Part shown: piece after piece, positions 11,371 to 21,914 of the stretch
Layout: the number at the start of each line of letters is the position of its first letter
How positions within the stretch are numbered: position 1 is the first letter of the stretch
Assembly: GCA_011009095.1 (NCBI GenBank)
Contig: VTPC01004662.1
Location: 38,671 to 102,670, forward strand
Direction of reading: 5' to 3'
Length of the DNA stretch: 64,000 nucleotides
Source: Ignelater luminosus
Lineage: Eukaryota; Arthropoda; Insecta; Coleoptera; Elateridae
Program-made: the position numbers and the translations under genes
The notes under the pieces: generated by a model
What the model was told of the DNA's origin: nothing
Databases searched by the model: none
The model's input: the letters and a program-made list of their open reading frames with translations, nothing else

Positions 11371-11670
11371 AAGTGCGATCCTCAAATCAATATCTCGAGA
11401 CCTATCACAGACAAAAAAACAATTATGAAATGAATTTTGTAGGAAATTGAGTAAGCTACAGTTTTGTATATATATGTAGTTACTTTCTTGCTAGGACCAA
11501 CCCTTTTTGGGATATAAGCGAAAAACCAAAAAAGAATAATTTTTCTTTGCTAATGCGCGTTCCCTACCTCGTAGGACTGAGTACTTTTGACACAATCATC
11601 CCCTATCACATCCCAATAGTTAAAAATTCTTAGTTTTGGATGCCGTCTAGAAATCTTATTTTGACTGGAC
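11371..11670 (-). repeat. Right long TIR of PIN/CXC element
   Basis: Reverse complement of 8811-9067. It carries an insertion of about 50 bp between the tip block and the GGGGATGATTGTGTC block. Confidence 0.75.
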
Positions 11671-11672
11671 TA

Positions 11673-12700
11673 TTTACAACTTGTAAAATACACAATTCAA
11701 CCTCAGCCTTATCTAACACTCGCAAACCATTGAGGTTATGTGCAAACGCCGGTAAAAATGTTTGCAATTGCAAATATAAATATTTCTTTTGGCTGCAAGT
11801 CCCTACATAATTTGTGTTTTAATTTAGTAACGAAAAAGATTACATCCGATTTTACTATTAAAAATTCAATAGAAATAAAGTTTAAAATTACAGGCGTCAG
11901 CGACGCAAGTTTCTGAACTTGCCTTGGTTTTTAATTAGAAATTCAGTGGCATTCGTTATTTATCTTGCTGAATTTATTTTGATACAGTGTAGATTTGGAA
12001 TTTCAGTTTCATCAAATTTATTATAGTCATTTTTATGTAGGTAAGAGTTCTTGAAGGCCGTGGATCTTAGTTTAGCCAATATGAAGTTTTCTGTGAGAGT
12101 AATAAAAATATTAAAAAACTGAAATCGCAAAAACTGACTCATTTTTGTTTTTTTCTTTGGTAAAATACTTCTGAACACAATATTAGAACGACAAAAACAC
12201 ACCTTCTGTATAATTAATGGACGAATAGTTAGAAACAAATTTAGATATTACTATCAGTAGAAATATTTCCAACCTCTCTATTTATTTATTATGTAAACAA
12301 GAAAACAGCAAAATAAAAGTAATCTAAAGCAGTTAATTAGACTAAACATAAAAATAAATAAAATTTACTTCTTTTGTTATTTTATTAACCCTTGAAGGAT
12401 TGATAAAAACGAAGCAAATTAAATTAGTATCAAATGAATATTGAGAATATCTCTAAATAATATATTGATAAAGTTAACTTAGACGTTTCCATTTTTTTTC
12501 AAGGTTCTTTTTTCAAAATTAGGCTAGTCCATATCTTCGGTAATATAAAAATATTATTTGCTGATTTAAGAAAAAGCACGGGTTGAGTATTCAACGTGTA
12601 TTTGTTAAGTAGCTTTACAGCATTTTAATCATAAAGATATTGTTTGTAACGTATAAAGTAAACAATATCAAAATAAATAAAATAATTAAATTACAAATAA
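11673..12700. other. Gene-free AT-rich spacer
   Basis: No recognisable gene. A 92-codon minus frame at 11960-12238 has no family character and probably reflects chance. Confidence 0.5.
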
Positions 12701-12731
12701 TTAAAAAGATGTAATAGTTCGTGGAGTTTTT

Positions 12732-13726
12732 CTATTTTCCTCCAGCAGAAGGTCTGCATGTTCCTAGATGTGCTTGTTGAACATCTGAAATAAACATGAA
12801 AAACAATGTATTACAACACTTGTCGTTAGTGGATAAGTGTAGAAGACTTACTTAAACCACAACCTTGCGCGCATTTAAGTCTCTGTACGTTATAGTAAGA
12901 TACACTATCAGTACCACAAACAGGAGCATATTGTGGCGTGCTTGGACAGGCATTAACACAGTTTGTATATCGAGGAGATGGAGTTGTTGTAGTAGTTCCT
13001 GTCGGAAGTTGTGATGGTTGTTGATTAAATTGATCTTCAAAATTGTTATCGTTAAAGTCCACTTGCCTTGAAAATACGCTCAAACTCTGGCAGACAATAA
13101 GGAGTGCTAAAATCAAAATGAATGTGTAAATTTAGATTTACAACAATAAAATAAAAATGTTTTTGATGGCATTAGCGTAAGAGCCCTTGCAGTTTAATTT
13201 TAAGTTACTTTTAGAATTTCTCGCCAACAATGCAACATTAAAATTTGTTGAAAATATCCTAGAAGCATTATTATGTAAACTCGAATTAACTTATCAAAGG
13301 CTTAATGTATATAGCAGATCCTTATTGATTATCTTATTTCAACTGCTAATCATAAATATTTATTTTCTAGCTTTATTTAAGTAAAAACGCAAGTAATGTA
13401 GTTATAATATTCGAGTCTAGATTTATACTGAGAAAAAAAAACAATGACTTTGAAATTACGCAGAAGAAATATTTTATTAAAACCTTCATACACAGCTTTG
13501 GATTCGTATACTATAATTAAATCTAGGTATGTTTTTACTAAAAAACTATTTTTTACTTGAATAAAATTAAGGAAAGCTTCACTTATGAAATATACAGCTG
13601 AGTCAAAAAAAGGGTACAATGAACTTTCAAACTAATAATACTACAAAATTATTTTGTACTTGAATAAAATTTAAAAAAAAAGATAGAAATTAACTTACCA
13701 AATACACAAACAGCTGAACGTCTCAT
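12732..13726 (-). CDS. Kazal-type serine protease inhibitor 1, secreted
   Basis: Three exons are inferred from splice sites: 13726-13699, 13106-12852 and 12784-12732 (minus strand). Both donors are GTAAGT, both introns are in phase 1, and 111 residues are encoded. Exon 1 gives MRRSAVCVF, which continues in exon 2 as ALLIVCQSLSVFS to form a signal peptide. A Thr/Pro-rich linker (TGTTTTTPSP) leads to one Kazal domain with spacing C-x3-C-x9-C-x14-C-x3-C-x11-C; the sixth Cys is in exon 3, before RPSAGGK. By analogy with classical Kazal domains the P1 residue would be Ser, so a trypsin target is not suggested. It is probably a secreted protease inhibitor; its target is unknown. Confidence 0.85.
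13540..13625 (-). repeat. Decayed duplicate of Kazal 1 exon 1 region
   Basis: In intron 1, GACTCAGCTGTATATTTC followed by ATAAGT resembles exon 1 (TCAGCTGTTTGTGTATTTGGTAAGT). Both are accompanied by a TACTTGAATAAAAT block on one side and GGTACAATGAA on the other (13610s and 13780s). The duplicate lacks the GT of its donor and an ATG at the right place, so it looks like an inactive exon copy. Confidence 0.45.
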
Positions 13727-13729
13727 TAT

Positions 13730-14315
13730 TATTTGTAAAAACCTTGAAATTCTTCTAATCAATTTTCCAAACAAAAAAGGGGTACAATGAACCTTCGCAC
13801 AGACACAAACTAGTAAAGACGTCCGGATCACCTTTAGTTAGACTTTTAAACGCAAATGGTTATCATTAAAATGCAGAGGAAGGAGAACCGGTTTTTGCTA
13901 ATGTATGTAGTACGGTAATGTTGAGGTAGTTTGACGTAGGTACATAGATGCACATTATTTTTATTACAAGTGAGAAAAAAACGCCAATACGCTTTGAAAA
14001 TTAATTCGCTGGATTTGATTCTACATAATAATAAACGATTCCTTTCTTAAAATTTATACGAAAACGAAGTTTTTTTTTGTTAATCTATTGTGGTTTTATC
14101 TTCGCTTGGTTTTAAACATAAATGAAACTGGTTTGTTTTTCTTTTATGAGGTGTTGATAACAATAATGAATAACAAAACAATATACGTACAAACAATAGA
14201 AATGATCAGTTTTATCGTTGTTCCATTTTATTATTCTTGAGTTCAACTTAATACAAACTTGTTTCACTGTATACAAGTTACACACCTGCTGGTATTTCAC
14301 ATTTTGCTAAGATTC
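13730..14315. other. Upstream region of Kazal 1
   Basis: The first about 100 bases should include the Kazal 1 promoter (minus strand). I see no clear TATA box. The rest is AT-rich with no gene. Confidence 0.4.
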
Positions 14316-15568
14316 CGAGGATGGTCTAAAAAGTTTCCGACCTAACAAAGATACAAGACATTTTTTCTGAAATTTTTTATTTATTTTTCAATATAACTCT
14401 ACACACTTCTCCCAGCGATGCTCCCATCTCTGTAACCCGTCCAAATAGTACTCGGCATTTTTCTCTGTAAAATAATTGTTCACGAAGGTGATTGCCTCTT
14501 CATTTGACGAAAATCTTTGTCCTCCGAGCGCAATTTTTAGATAAGGGAACAAAAAGAAGTCGCTTGGGGCTAGATCTGGTGAGTAAGGCGGATGGTCAAG
14601 CAGTTCAAACCGTAATTCGTGGATTTTCGCCATGGCAACCGCTGAGGTGTGAGACGGTGCGTTGTCTTGGTGAAACAGGATTTTCTGTTTCTGCAAATGT
14701 GGCCGTTTTTTCGCAAGTTCTGCCTTCAGCTTGTCTAATAATGATGCATAGTATGCTCCTGTAATGGTTTTTCCTTTTTGAAGATAATCAATTAAAATAA
14801 CTCCATGACTATCCCAAAAAACAGTTTTTGCTTTTTTTGGAGCCGGTTCCCCCTTTGCAGTCCACTGTTTGGATTGTATTTTTGTTTCGGGCGTATAATG
14901 GTGTATCCAAGTTTCATCTACAGTAATTAATCGGTGCCAAAACTCGGATTTATTTCGCCTAAACTGCGCCAAAAGAGCGTTGGAAATATTCATTCGAACA
15001 CGTTTTTGGTCTAACGTGGGCAAACGCGGCACCCAACGCGCGGACAGATTTCGCATGCCTAAATGTTTTTTTTATTATGTGACAAACACGTTCTTTTGAC
15101 ATGTTCATAACCTCTGCTATCTCTCTCACTTTAATTCGGCGGTCGTCTAGCACCATTTGGTGAACTTTGGCGATATTTTCGTCGGTAGTTGCAGTTTTTG
15201 GACGTCCCGAACGTTCATCGTCTCCCACGCTCTTACGGCCACGTTTAAATTCAGCAGCCCAAAATTTTACTGTGGTAAATGATGGTGCAGAGTCTCCATA
15301 CGCAGAATCCAACTCATCTTTTATTTGCGAAAGCGTATTGCCTTTCAAAAACAAATATTTAATGAAAGCTCGATACTCGATTTTGTCCATTTTCACAAAA
15401 AAACTCACATCAACTCACTCAAACGACTGTTACATAAAAACTGCGGGTCCAAAATGGCTGAAACTTTGGTGAGGAACTGTCAACAGACGAATAACGAAAT
15501 TCACTAGCTTTTATTTACGAGTGCTGCCATCTTCACGTTGAGGTCGGAAACTTTTCAGACCACCCTCG
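14316..15568 (-). mobile_element. Mariner element, nearly intact
   Basis: TIRs of about 28 bp, 14316-14343 and 15541-15568, share GG.TGGTCT.AAAAGTTTCC. The right end abuts the TA target site (15569-15570); on the left the TA has mutated. It encloses one minus-strand transposase gene. Confidence 0.88.
14388..15408 (-). pseudogene. Mariner transposase, one frameshift
   Basis: A DD34D mariner transposase split by one frameshift. The first part (15408 down to about 15065) has the paired HTH region. The second (about 15056 down to 14388) has SARWVPRLPT, the first Asp in VDETWIHH, the second in HQDNAPSH, and YSPDLAPSDFFLF with the third Asp after exactly 34 residues. The break lies in a run of eight T on the plus strand near 15066-15073, so a single-base indel explains it. 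Length and all motifs are otherwise complete. A start at the MDKIEYR Met is likely. Either a recently lost gene or a homopolymer sequencing error is possible. Confidence 0.85.
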
Positions 15569-15570
15569 TA

Positions 15571-16484
15571 TCTCTGGAAATTGGATTGAAAACTTATAAC
15601 TGTAAGTATCTGCTTTACTTTCTCTGAAGTTACCTTGGTACTAGTATCAAATTAAGAAAACATCGGGAATCGGTGGTTGGGGAACGATTGATTGCGGCTG
15701 TCTGTGTATAACAGTTTCAAAACTACAAAAATTTATTCTTTTATTTTTAAAAAGTCTAGTTATTTTGCAACACTTAATACTAGAAAATAACACGGAAAAA
15801 TTTATATTTATTCTACTACATTCAGTTGCCGATACCTCGTTAAGATATATAGCTACTGTTGATTCCGCTTGAAATATAATGTATGAAAAGCAACCACAAG
15901 TTATTCTTTTACATATGGTATGGGTAGTTAAGGAAAAACAGTTTTCAAAGAAAAATTAGCACCACATTAATTACAGTTCCCCATAATTAAAAATACGTTC
16001 AAAATTTTCAAAAACAGTTTTCAGTTACATGTAACACAATACTTAAATAAGACAGGTAAAGCAAACAAACGTTTGACAGAAAATGTAAGTGCTCAAAATT
16101 AAAATGGTGAAGATTTTGGGGTGAAGTAATGAACATCACCCATCAAACACAATTATATCGTAGCGATATCAGTGCGAGTTTATCTGTGTACGAACTTGTT
16201 TAATGTTACATAGCACACTGCGCACATGTGCGTTATGTATAACGCGTAATGTCAGAAACACAGTACGAGTTACATGCCGACGACATCCATCGTGCTTCAG
16301 ACTAGGTATATGCTTGTTGGTACATCGTCATAATTTTACGTGAATACATCGCTCTAATGTCTACGTTTCGATATACGTGTTTCGTTTAATTTTAAAAGAC
16401 TATGTAATATGCTAAATTACGTATTCGTTACGTCTACATTGTAACATTGTTAACACGTAACAAAGAGTATGCCCCATTAATTAA
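15571..16484. other. Gene-free spacer
   Basis: No gene recognised. Many CG-containing words near 16140-16400 (TATCGTAGCGATA, CGCACATGTGCG) give short palindromes but no repeat unit. Confidence 0.4.
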
Positions 16485-16488
16485 TTAA

Positions 16489-16700
16489 AGTCTGGTCTTT
16501 CTACCTTCTTGTAAATTTATCGTTCACGTAACCCAAATCATTTATCCAAGCTTCCGACCAATTTATTCCATTCTATAGAGGTTGCAGGAAGACCAAAATA
16601 AATTAATCAAAAGTTAATACAACCTATTGACCTTGCCCAAGTAAGAAAACTCTCAAGTTATCTGACCGATAAATTTATAAAGAGGTGGAAAGACTAGGCC
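16489..16700. mobile_element. Small TTAA-flanked MITE
   Basis: A 212-bp foldback sits between TTAA at 16485-16488 and TTAA at 16701-16704. The ends match over about 38 bp (GTCTTTC.ACCT....TAAATTTATCG). The TTAA target suggests mobilisation by a piggyBac-like transposase; that is an inference. Confidence 0.6.
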
Positions 16701-17001
16701 TTAATCTAGGTGGTGCAAAAATTTCAAAATCTCTTAAATCATTCAAATTTGTTATCAAATAGACCTGTAGTTTAGGAATACTGCCATTCCGTTTTTAAAC
16801 AGAAGTAAAAATTTGGAATTAAAGTTAAGAAAAGATCAAGGGCATACATTGCAAAACGAATAGCCTAGAAATATAACTAATTTGAATGATATTACACAGT
16901 ACTCTATTTTTGAAAGAAAATGCATTAAAAGTAATACTTGGAATAAAAGTTTTATTAAATTTTTTTAAAAAAGAAAAAATACAAATGAATTCAAAAACAC
17001 A

Positions 17002-17280
17002 TTAATTCGTTTTTGTCTTCTCGTCCTTTTCTAATCTCTGTACAGCATGGCGTAGTCCCTCGGAACAACATTGCTCAATTTTTGAAAAACAAAACCATTT
17101 ATATATGCGAGCTTGGTTCCAGCCATTCGGAGATTCCCACGTTGACGCAATCACGAATAACCAGAATAACAGCAAATTTGTTGGTCGGAACATTTTTTTA
17201 AATTCTGGAGATGTTGCCTGTATATCCAATTCCACCGGTCTTACATAAAGAATTTCTAGAAAAAAAAACAGAATGAACAA
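17002..17280 (-). other. Possible exon of an unknown secreted or membrane peptide
   Basis: The open frame reads into a hydrophobic stretch (NLLLFWLFVIAST) followed by a Cys-containing tail (KWFCFSKIEQCCSEG). A pyrimidine-rich acceptor (TTTTTTTTCTAG) lies just upstream, and a good donor (GTAAGT) occurs on the minus strand near 17755, after a hydrophobic open segment. Joined, the frames would fit, but I find no ATG. I do not recognise the product; it may be chance. Confidence 0.25.
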
Positions 17281-17899
17281 AAATAACTATGTGTAACTTT
17301 TCAAACAAATCCACATGTTTTTTATTTAATTTTCTAACTAACTTTCTTTTGTATCTATTGGCTGCATTTGCCTTACCTCTGATCTTTGATTGATTGATTA
17401 ATCGTAATATCAGAATTTAGAATTTTAGTATTGCTAAAACTACATACTTGTGTTGCTATTATTGTCATTGATGCTGTTATTACGTAATAATGGTCAAAGT
17501 TTCTTTCATAGTAGTATTGTTTTCAATTTTGTCAAAGATTTTGTTATGGTTGTCATTTTTATTATTGAATAATTGTAATTTATGTTTCGCTTTTATATTT
17601 TTGTACTACCCTAATCCACGGTACTTTTGCCTAGTTGATAAAGTATTAAAAGGCTTTTACTTTATTCTTTTAGACATTTCGCTTACAGCAAATTCTTATC
17701 CTTAAAAATACAAGAATCAGTACAAATACTACATATTACTAATTTAAACTTACCTATTAACAACACTAAACCAGACAAATTAGCACAAAAACTGGGGAAC
17801 ACTGTCGAATCAATTTACTCGAAGCGAACGAAGACAGGGAACCAAATCAGTGGTGTTCTTTGAAGAATTTACTGTTTAGATGCAGACGGGCTAAATACT

Positions 17900-18637
17900 T
17901 TTATTACATTCTTAGAAAGGACCATGTCCCTCTCTTTCTCATTTGTAAAGTAAACACAAAATTTTCCTAAAAACGTCTAAGAAGGAAGTCATAAATTTTG
18001 TTTGAAACCTCTTTCACATTGACAGATGAATCAGGCAAACTTTAAAATAACGGGATATTATTCACTATTATTTCTTCATACCTGACTTTACCGTAAATAA
18101 ATAAATATTGATTTTTACCACTTTACTGCTTGTTTATAAGTCGTGCAGTATATGTAGTAAAGTTTCACTTCAGAATAAATGCATTGTATAAAAATTTATT
18201 ATTATTTATCATCTTGGAATGGTCCCTACCTGGTCAGGCGCTTTTGTGTGGGGCACAATCTGTAAAAGATCCACTTCACTGTGTGATTTTTATATAAAAA
18301 ATGCTATAGTTACATAAATATTGCTGTGGTTTTTGGCTATACAGCAAAATCAAGTAAAATTTTAAAGATGGAAATTGCCCAAAAAATTATGGAAATAAGG
18401 AGTTATTTTTTATGTTAATTTTGTTTATTACTTTATATTTTAAGACTTAATTTATGTTAGAATTCAACACTATTTTAATATCATCTATATTATTTTATGC
18501 CTTAAACATGTAGGAAAAAGCATAAGAGATTTAATTGCAAAAATTAAAAATGACTTTAGATTAGTATTTTTGTACGTGAGAATTCCTGAAGAATAGAACT
18601 TTAAAAAGTCTGGATGGCGGTTGCTGTGGAATTTTAG
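17900..18637. other. Gene-free AT-rich spacer
   Basis: Nothing recognisable beyond AT-rich sequence. Confidence 0.4.
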
Positions 18638-18638
18638 T

Positions 18639-18773
18639 CATGTCTGAAATTATATTCTACAATAAATTTTGACAGATGTCAATATAATTTTCTTATGAAA
18701 TTATAACCTTATAAGAAACGTCATTATGAAAAACTTGAATGTAGAATATAAAAATATAATTATTTCAGACATG
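18639..18773. repeat. Small foldback
   Basis: CATGTCTGAAAT...TATATTCTACA at 18639-18661 is the reverse complement of 18740-18773, with an internal gap of about 11 bases. A short imperfect inverted repeat near TTTTCTTATGA/CCTTATAAGAAA lies between the arms. It could be an old MITE. Confidence 0.5.
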
Positions 18774-18968
18774 TATAAGAAAATTATTTACCAAGAATTA
18801 GCGCATAAACATTTGAAAACGTAACGTCAGTTGGGCGAGCAGTGTTCTAAACAGTTAAGATCTTCTATAAATCAAGTATATGTAAAACAAGCATTATTGC
18901 TATGTCATTAACATTTATAATATAAGTATATGCAGAAGTATGTAACAAATACAGCGTATACCCTACAT

Positions 18969-19216
18969 CTACCAGATGTGATTGCAATTACGGCTTTGCA
19001 ATGTCATAGCATTGTCGTCTACCTGATGTATTCGAGATTACGCGCTACCGACGTAGTCTGAGTAATCCCTTGCGATGTCGTAGTCTTGACGTCCCAGCTA
19101 CACTTTATACCTGATATCTACCTGATGTGACTGAAATTACGCGCTGGTGATGTAACTTGAGTACTCCCTTGCGATGTCATAGTATTGACGTACCAGCTAC
19201 ATCGATATGATGTAAT
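18969..19216. repeat. Tandem repeat with 99-bp period
   Basis: Two full units begin at 19019 and 19118, each with CTACCTGATGT, ATTACGCGCT, CCCTTGCGATGTC.TAGT and TTGACGT.CCAGCTAC. A shortened unit of 50 bp (18969-19018) lacks the middle and tail. The units are richer in CG words than the surroundings. Confidence 0.75.
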
Positions 19217-19395
19217 CGAGAGATGTAGTGCTTGTTCTTTCGTTGGTATGTACCTGTTACATTAATGTCACAATGTATTTACTGGGCATGATCTAAATCG
19301 AAAACATGTTTGTACATACATGTACATACATGTAAAAAGTATGGAATATCCTATATATCTCAGTAAATATGCATTTTATGGAAAAATGTTTCCTA

Positions 19396-20022
19396 TGAAG
19401 ATGTTCTGAGGTGTTGGTGTTTTATAATAATATGCGAGTTTGTTTAATAATAATAAATAGTAAAATGATAAAAAGTTATTTATTAAAGATTATAACAGGT
19501 TAATAATTGTCGAGGAACTATGTTAGATTTTGTGCAAACTGGAATGATATCGAATGAATGTTAGCGAACGAATGAATCGTTCCTGTGTTTTAACCAAGAA
19601 CAAAATTCTCGAGTTTTCGAAGAAAATCATATTCTGAAAACTATTAACAAAAACTTTGTTCAAGGAAATATTATTGCTGTAGGTCTGTTTAAGAAGAATT
19701 GAGACAAAGGCAAAATTCCTCTAGGAAAGTTTATAATGTGTTCTCTACTCTAAGAATTAGACACTAAACAAAATTCTTAAACCTTCTACGAAGATTATTT
19801 ATAATGTGCAAATGTGTTTAGGATATTTCTAAAGAAGTACGTTTGAAAGAAAATAATTGACAAACGGCAAAACCTTTTTTTCTATGACACTGTTAAGATG
19901 CAAAACATTTGAGAATGTCTTTAACAAACTAACAGGTATAAGTGGAACACTTTTACTTCGTATATTTATTTCCGAAAAGTCAATGTTTTACGTATTTCTA
20001 GTTTTTAGAAAGTGTCGCTACA
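19396..20022. mobile_element. Solo LTR, 627 bp, in the left TIR
   Basis: It starts TGAAGATGTTC and ends GTCGCTACA, with a 4-bp duplication CCTA on both sides (19392-19395 and 20023-20026). Excising it restores the TIR exactly as it reads in the right arm (TTTCCTATAAAAGTTGTT). TG...CA ends and a 4-bp duplication fit a Ty3/Gypsy-type LTR left by recombination. It does not match the other LTRs in the window. Confidence 0.82.
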
Positions 20023-20481
20023 CCTATAAAAGTTGTTCAGTGTTTAGTTTTACATTACAGGGTAATACCAAATAACTATTTCTTAAAAAAACAAAAGCGC
20101 AACGAACAATGCTTCAATTTTTTTTATAGGAAGGTATTCCTTTATTGTACTCATTTGTTAGAGAATGTTTTTCTCTTTTCAATGATGTAAAACTTTGATA
20201 CACTTGCTTAAGTAAATTTTGATTAAAACGCAGAAAATTGTTTGAATAACGCTTAAAAGTTTATTTATTCATTTGTTACCTTTCCACACGCGGTCTTTTA
20301 AATTTTCAATATCATCTAGTCACATTATGGTCGGTGTGATACACTTTTGTTTGTTGCGACAATTGAACGCGTCGTAGAAATGTCAATTAATAACCGAACT
20401 GAAGCGAAAAGTTGTTTGTTTAATTAATTTAAGCATTTTGATCAACGTGAGGATAACAAAGTTACAAAAACACGACTTGCT

Positions 20482-21561
20482 ATGGATCATTTATCAGAAA
20501 AACATCGTATCGAAATTTTAATGATGCTGGGATAGGAGACAGAAGGAGAACACAGGAGGAAGTTTGCAATTTAATTTTGATTTTAATAACGTGCACCCGG
20601 AATACCATATTTCTCAGTCTACTGTAAGTAAAATTTTGCATAAATTTCATGAGACAGGTTCTGTGAAAGATCGTCCAAAAACAGGCAGACCTAAAGCTCT
20701 AAATAATGAACAACATGAGAATATAATGTTGGCAGTCGTGGAAAATCCACATGTTTCTGTTTGACAAATTGCTCGTGAACATACTTTAAAGAAATCCACT
20801 GCACACGAAGTTCTAAGAAAGAAGAAGTAGCATCCGTATAAACCCTGTATAGTTCAAAAATTATTAGAAGATGATTTAGATCGAAGATTGCAATTTTGCG
20901 AAGAAATAACACATAGGCTTTAGGAAAATGCAAATTTTCATAAAAATATCCTCTTCACTTATGAAACAACGTTTTGTTTGAATGGTACCATTAACAAACA
21001 AAACACGAGCTACTGGTCTTTGCTGAATTCTGGCTGGTATGTAGAAGGGCACACCTAATATCAGCAGAAAGTCAGTGTCTGGGCAGGAATTATTGGAACC
21101 CAAATTTTGGGACTTTTTTTATAGTACATAATTTAACAGCGGATGCTTATCTAGATTTTTTAAGATTTGACTTAGTTCCTGCTTTAGCTGTTCTATTTCC
21201 TAATGAACTAGATCCAGATGTACCCCATAACAAAATATGGTTGCAACAAGGCGGGGCTCCTCCTCATATCAAAATTAATATCCGACGGTTTCTTGATAAT
21301 ACTTTCCCTTATCAATGGATAGGCAGAAAAGGTACAGTAGAATGGCCAGCTCGCTTGCCGGATTTAAGTCCACTTGATTTTTTTCTGTGGGGCCATCTCA
21401 AAAATAAGATTTATGTCGATATGCCTGAAGATATTGAAACTCTAAAAGACCGTATTAGAACAAAGATTAGAGCTATCACACCAGAAACGATTCAAAATGC
21501 AGGAAACGAATTTGAAAGACGACTTTATCATTGCCAAGCTGTAAATAAACACTTTCTATGA
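20482..21561 (+). pseudogene. Mariner-like transposase with long-TIR element
   Basis: Starts MDHLSEKHRIEILMMLG, then an HTH region (ISQSTVSKILHKFHETGSV, RPKTGRPKAL), the first catalytic block (LFTYETTFCLNG), a second block LQQGGAPPHIKIN in which the expected Asp is Gly, and LPDLSPLDFFLWG with the third Asp. The C-terminus ends AVNKHFL. At least four stops or frameshifts (near 20535, 20763, 20829, 20924) interrupt it. The loss of two catalytic Asp makes it inactive even apart from the stops. Confidence 0.78.
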
Positions 21562-21914
21562 ACTGTAGAGTGTAGTTATACAAAAGTTTCAATTCGTAAC
21601 ATATGAATATTGAAATAAACTTTCAAACAATTTTTTACGTTTTAATAAAAATTTACTTATGCAAGTGTATCAATGTTTTACATCATTGAAAAGAGAAAAA
21701 CATTCTCTATCAAATGAGTACAATAAAGGGATACCTTCCCATTAAAATATTGAAGCATTATTCGTTGCGCTTTTGTTTTTTTAAAAGATAGTTATTTGGT
21801 ATTGCCCTGTAATGTAAAACTAAACACTAAACAACTTTTATAGGAAACATTTTTCCATAAAATGCATATTTACTGAGATATATAGGATATTTCATACTTT
21901 TCGGACATACTGTA

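Larger units (their letters stand above)
8809..11672 (+). mobile_element. TIR element carrying a PIN-like/CXC gene
   Basis: Long imperfect inverted termini, about 8811-9067 and 11371-11670, match almost throughout. Shared blocks are AGTCCAGTCAA at the tips, then GGGGATGATTGTGTCAAAA, GTAGGGAACGCGCATT-like DNA, a GTAACTA.ATA segment and AGGT.TCGAGATATT. The right arm has about 50 extra bases near its tip. Both tips abut TA, which would fit a TA target duplication. The only gene inside encodes a PIN-like and CXC-domain protein; no DDE transposase is seen. A 517-bp hammerhead element has inserted into the gene. Boundaries are read by eye and good to a few bases. Confidence 0.7.
19325..21912 (+). 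mobile_element. Mariner-like element with long TIRs, split by a solo LTR
   Basis: Inverted termini of about 300 bp: the left arm starts near 19325 and resumes after the solo LTR at 20027, running to about 20250; the right arm is about 21595-21912. Shared blocks are AAAAGTATGGAATATCC, GTTTAGTTTTACATTACAGG and GTTTTACATCATTGAAAAGAG in the respective orientations. The right tip (CATACTG) abuts TA. One transposase gene lies inside. A deleted copy occurs at 50261-51065. Confidence 0.8.

Noticed and set aside
18969..19216. Direct repeats as a possible CRISPR-like array
   Set aside because: Units are 99 bp and repeat throughout, with no spacer pattern, and the DNA is eukaryotic.
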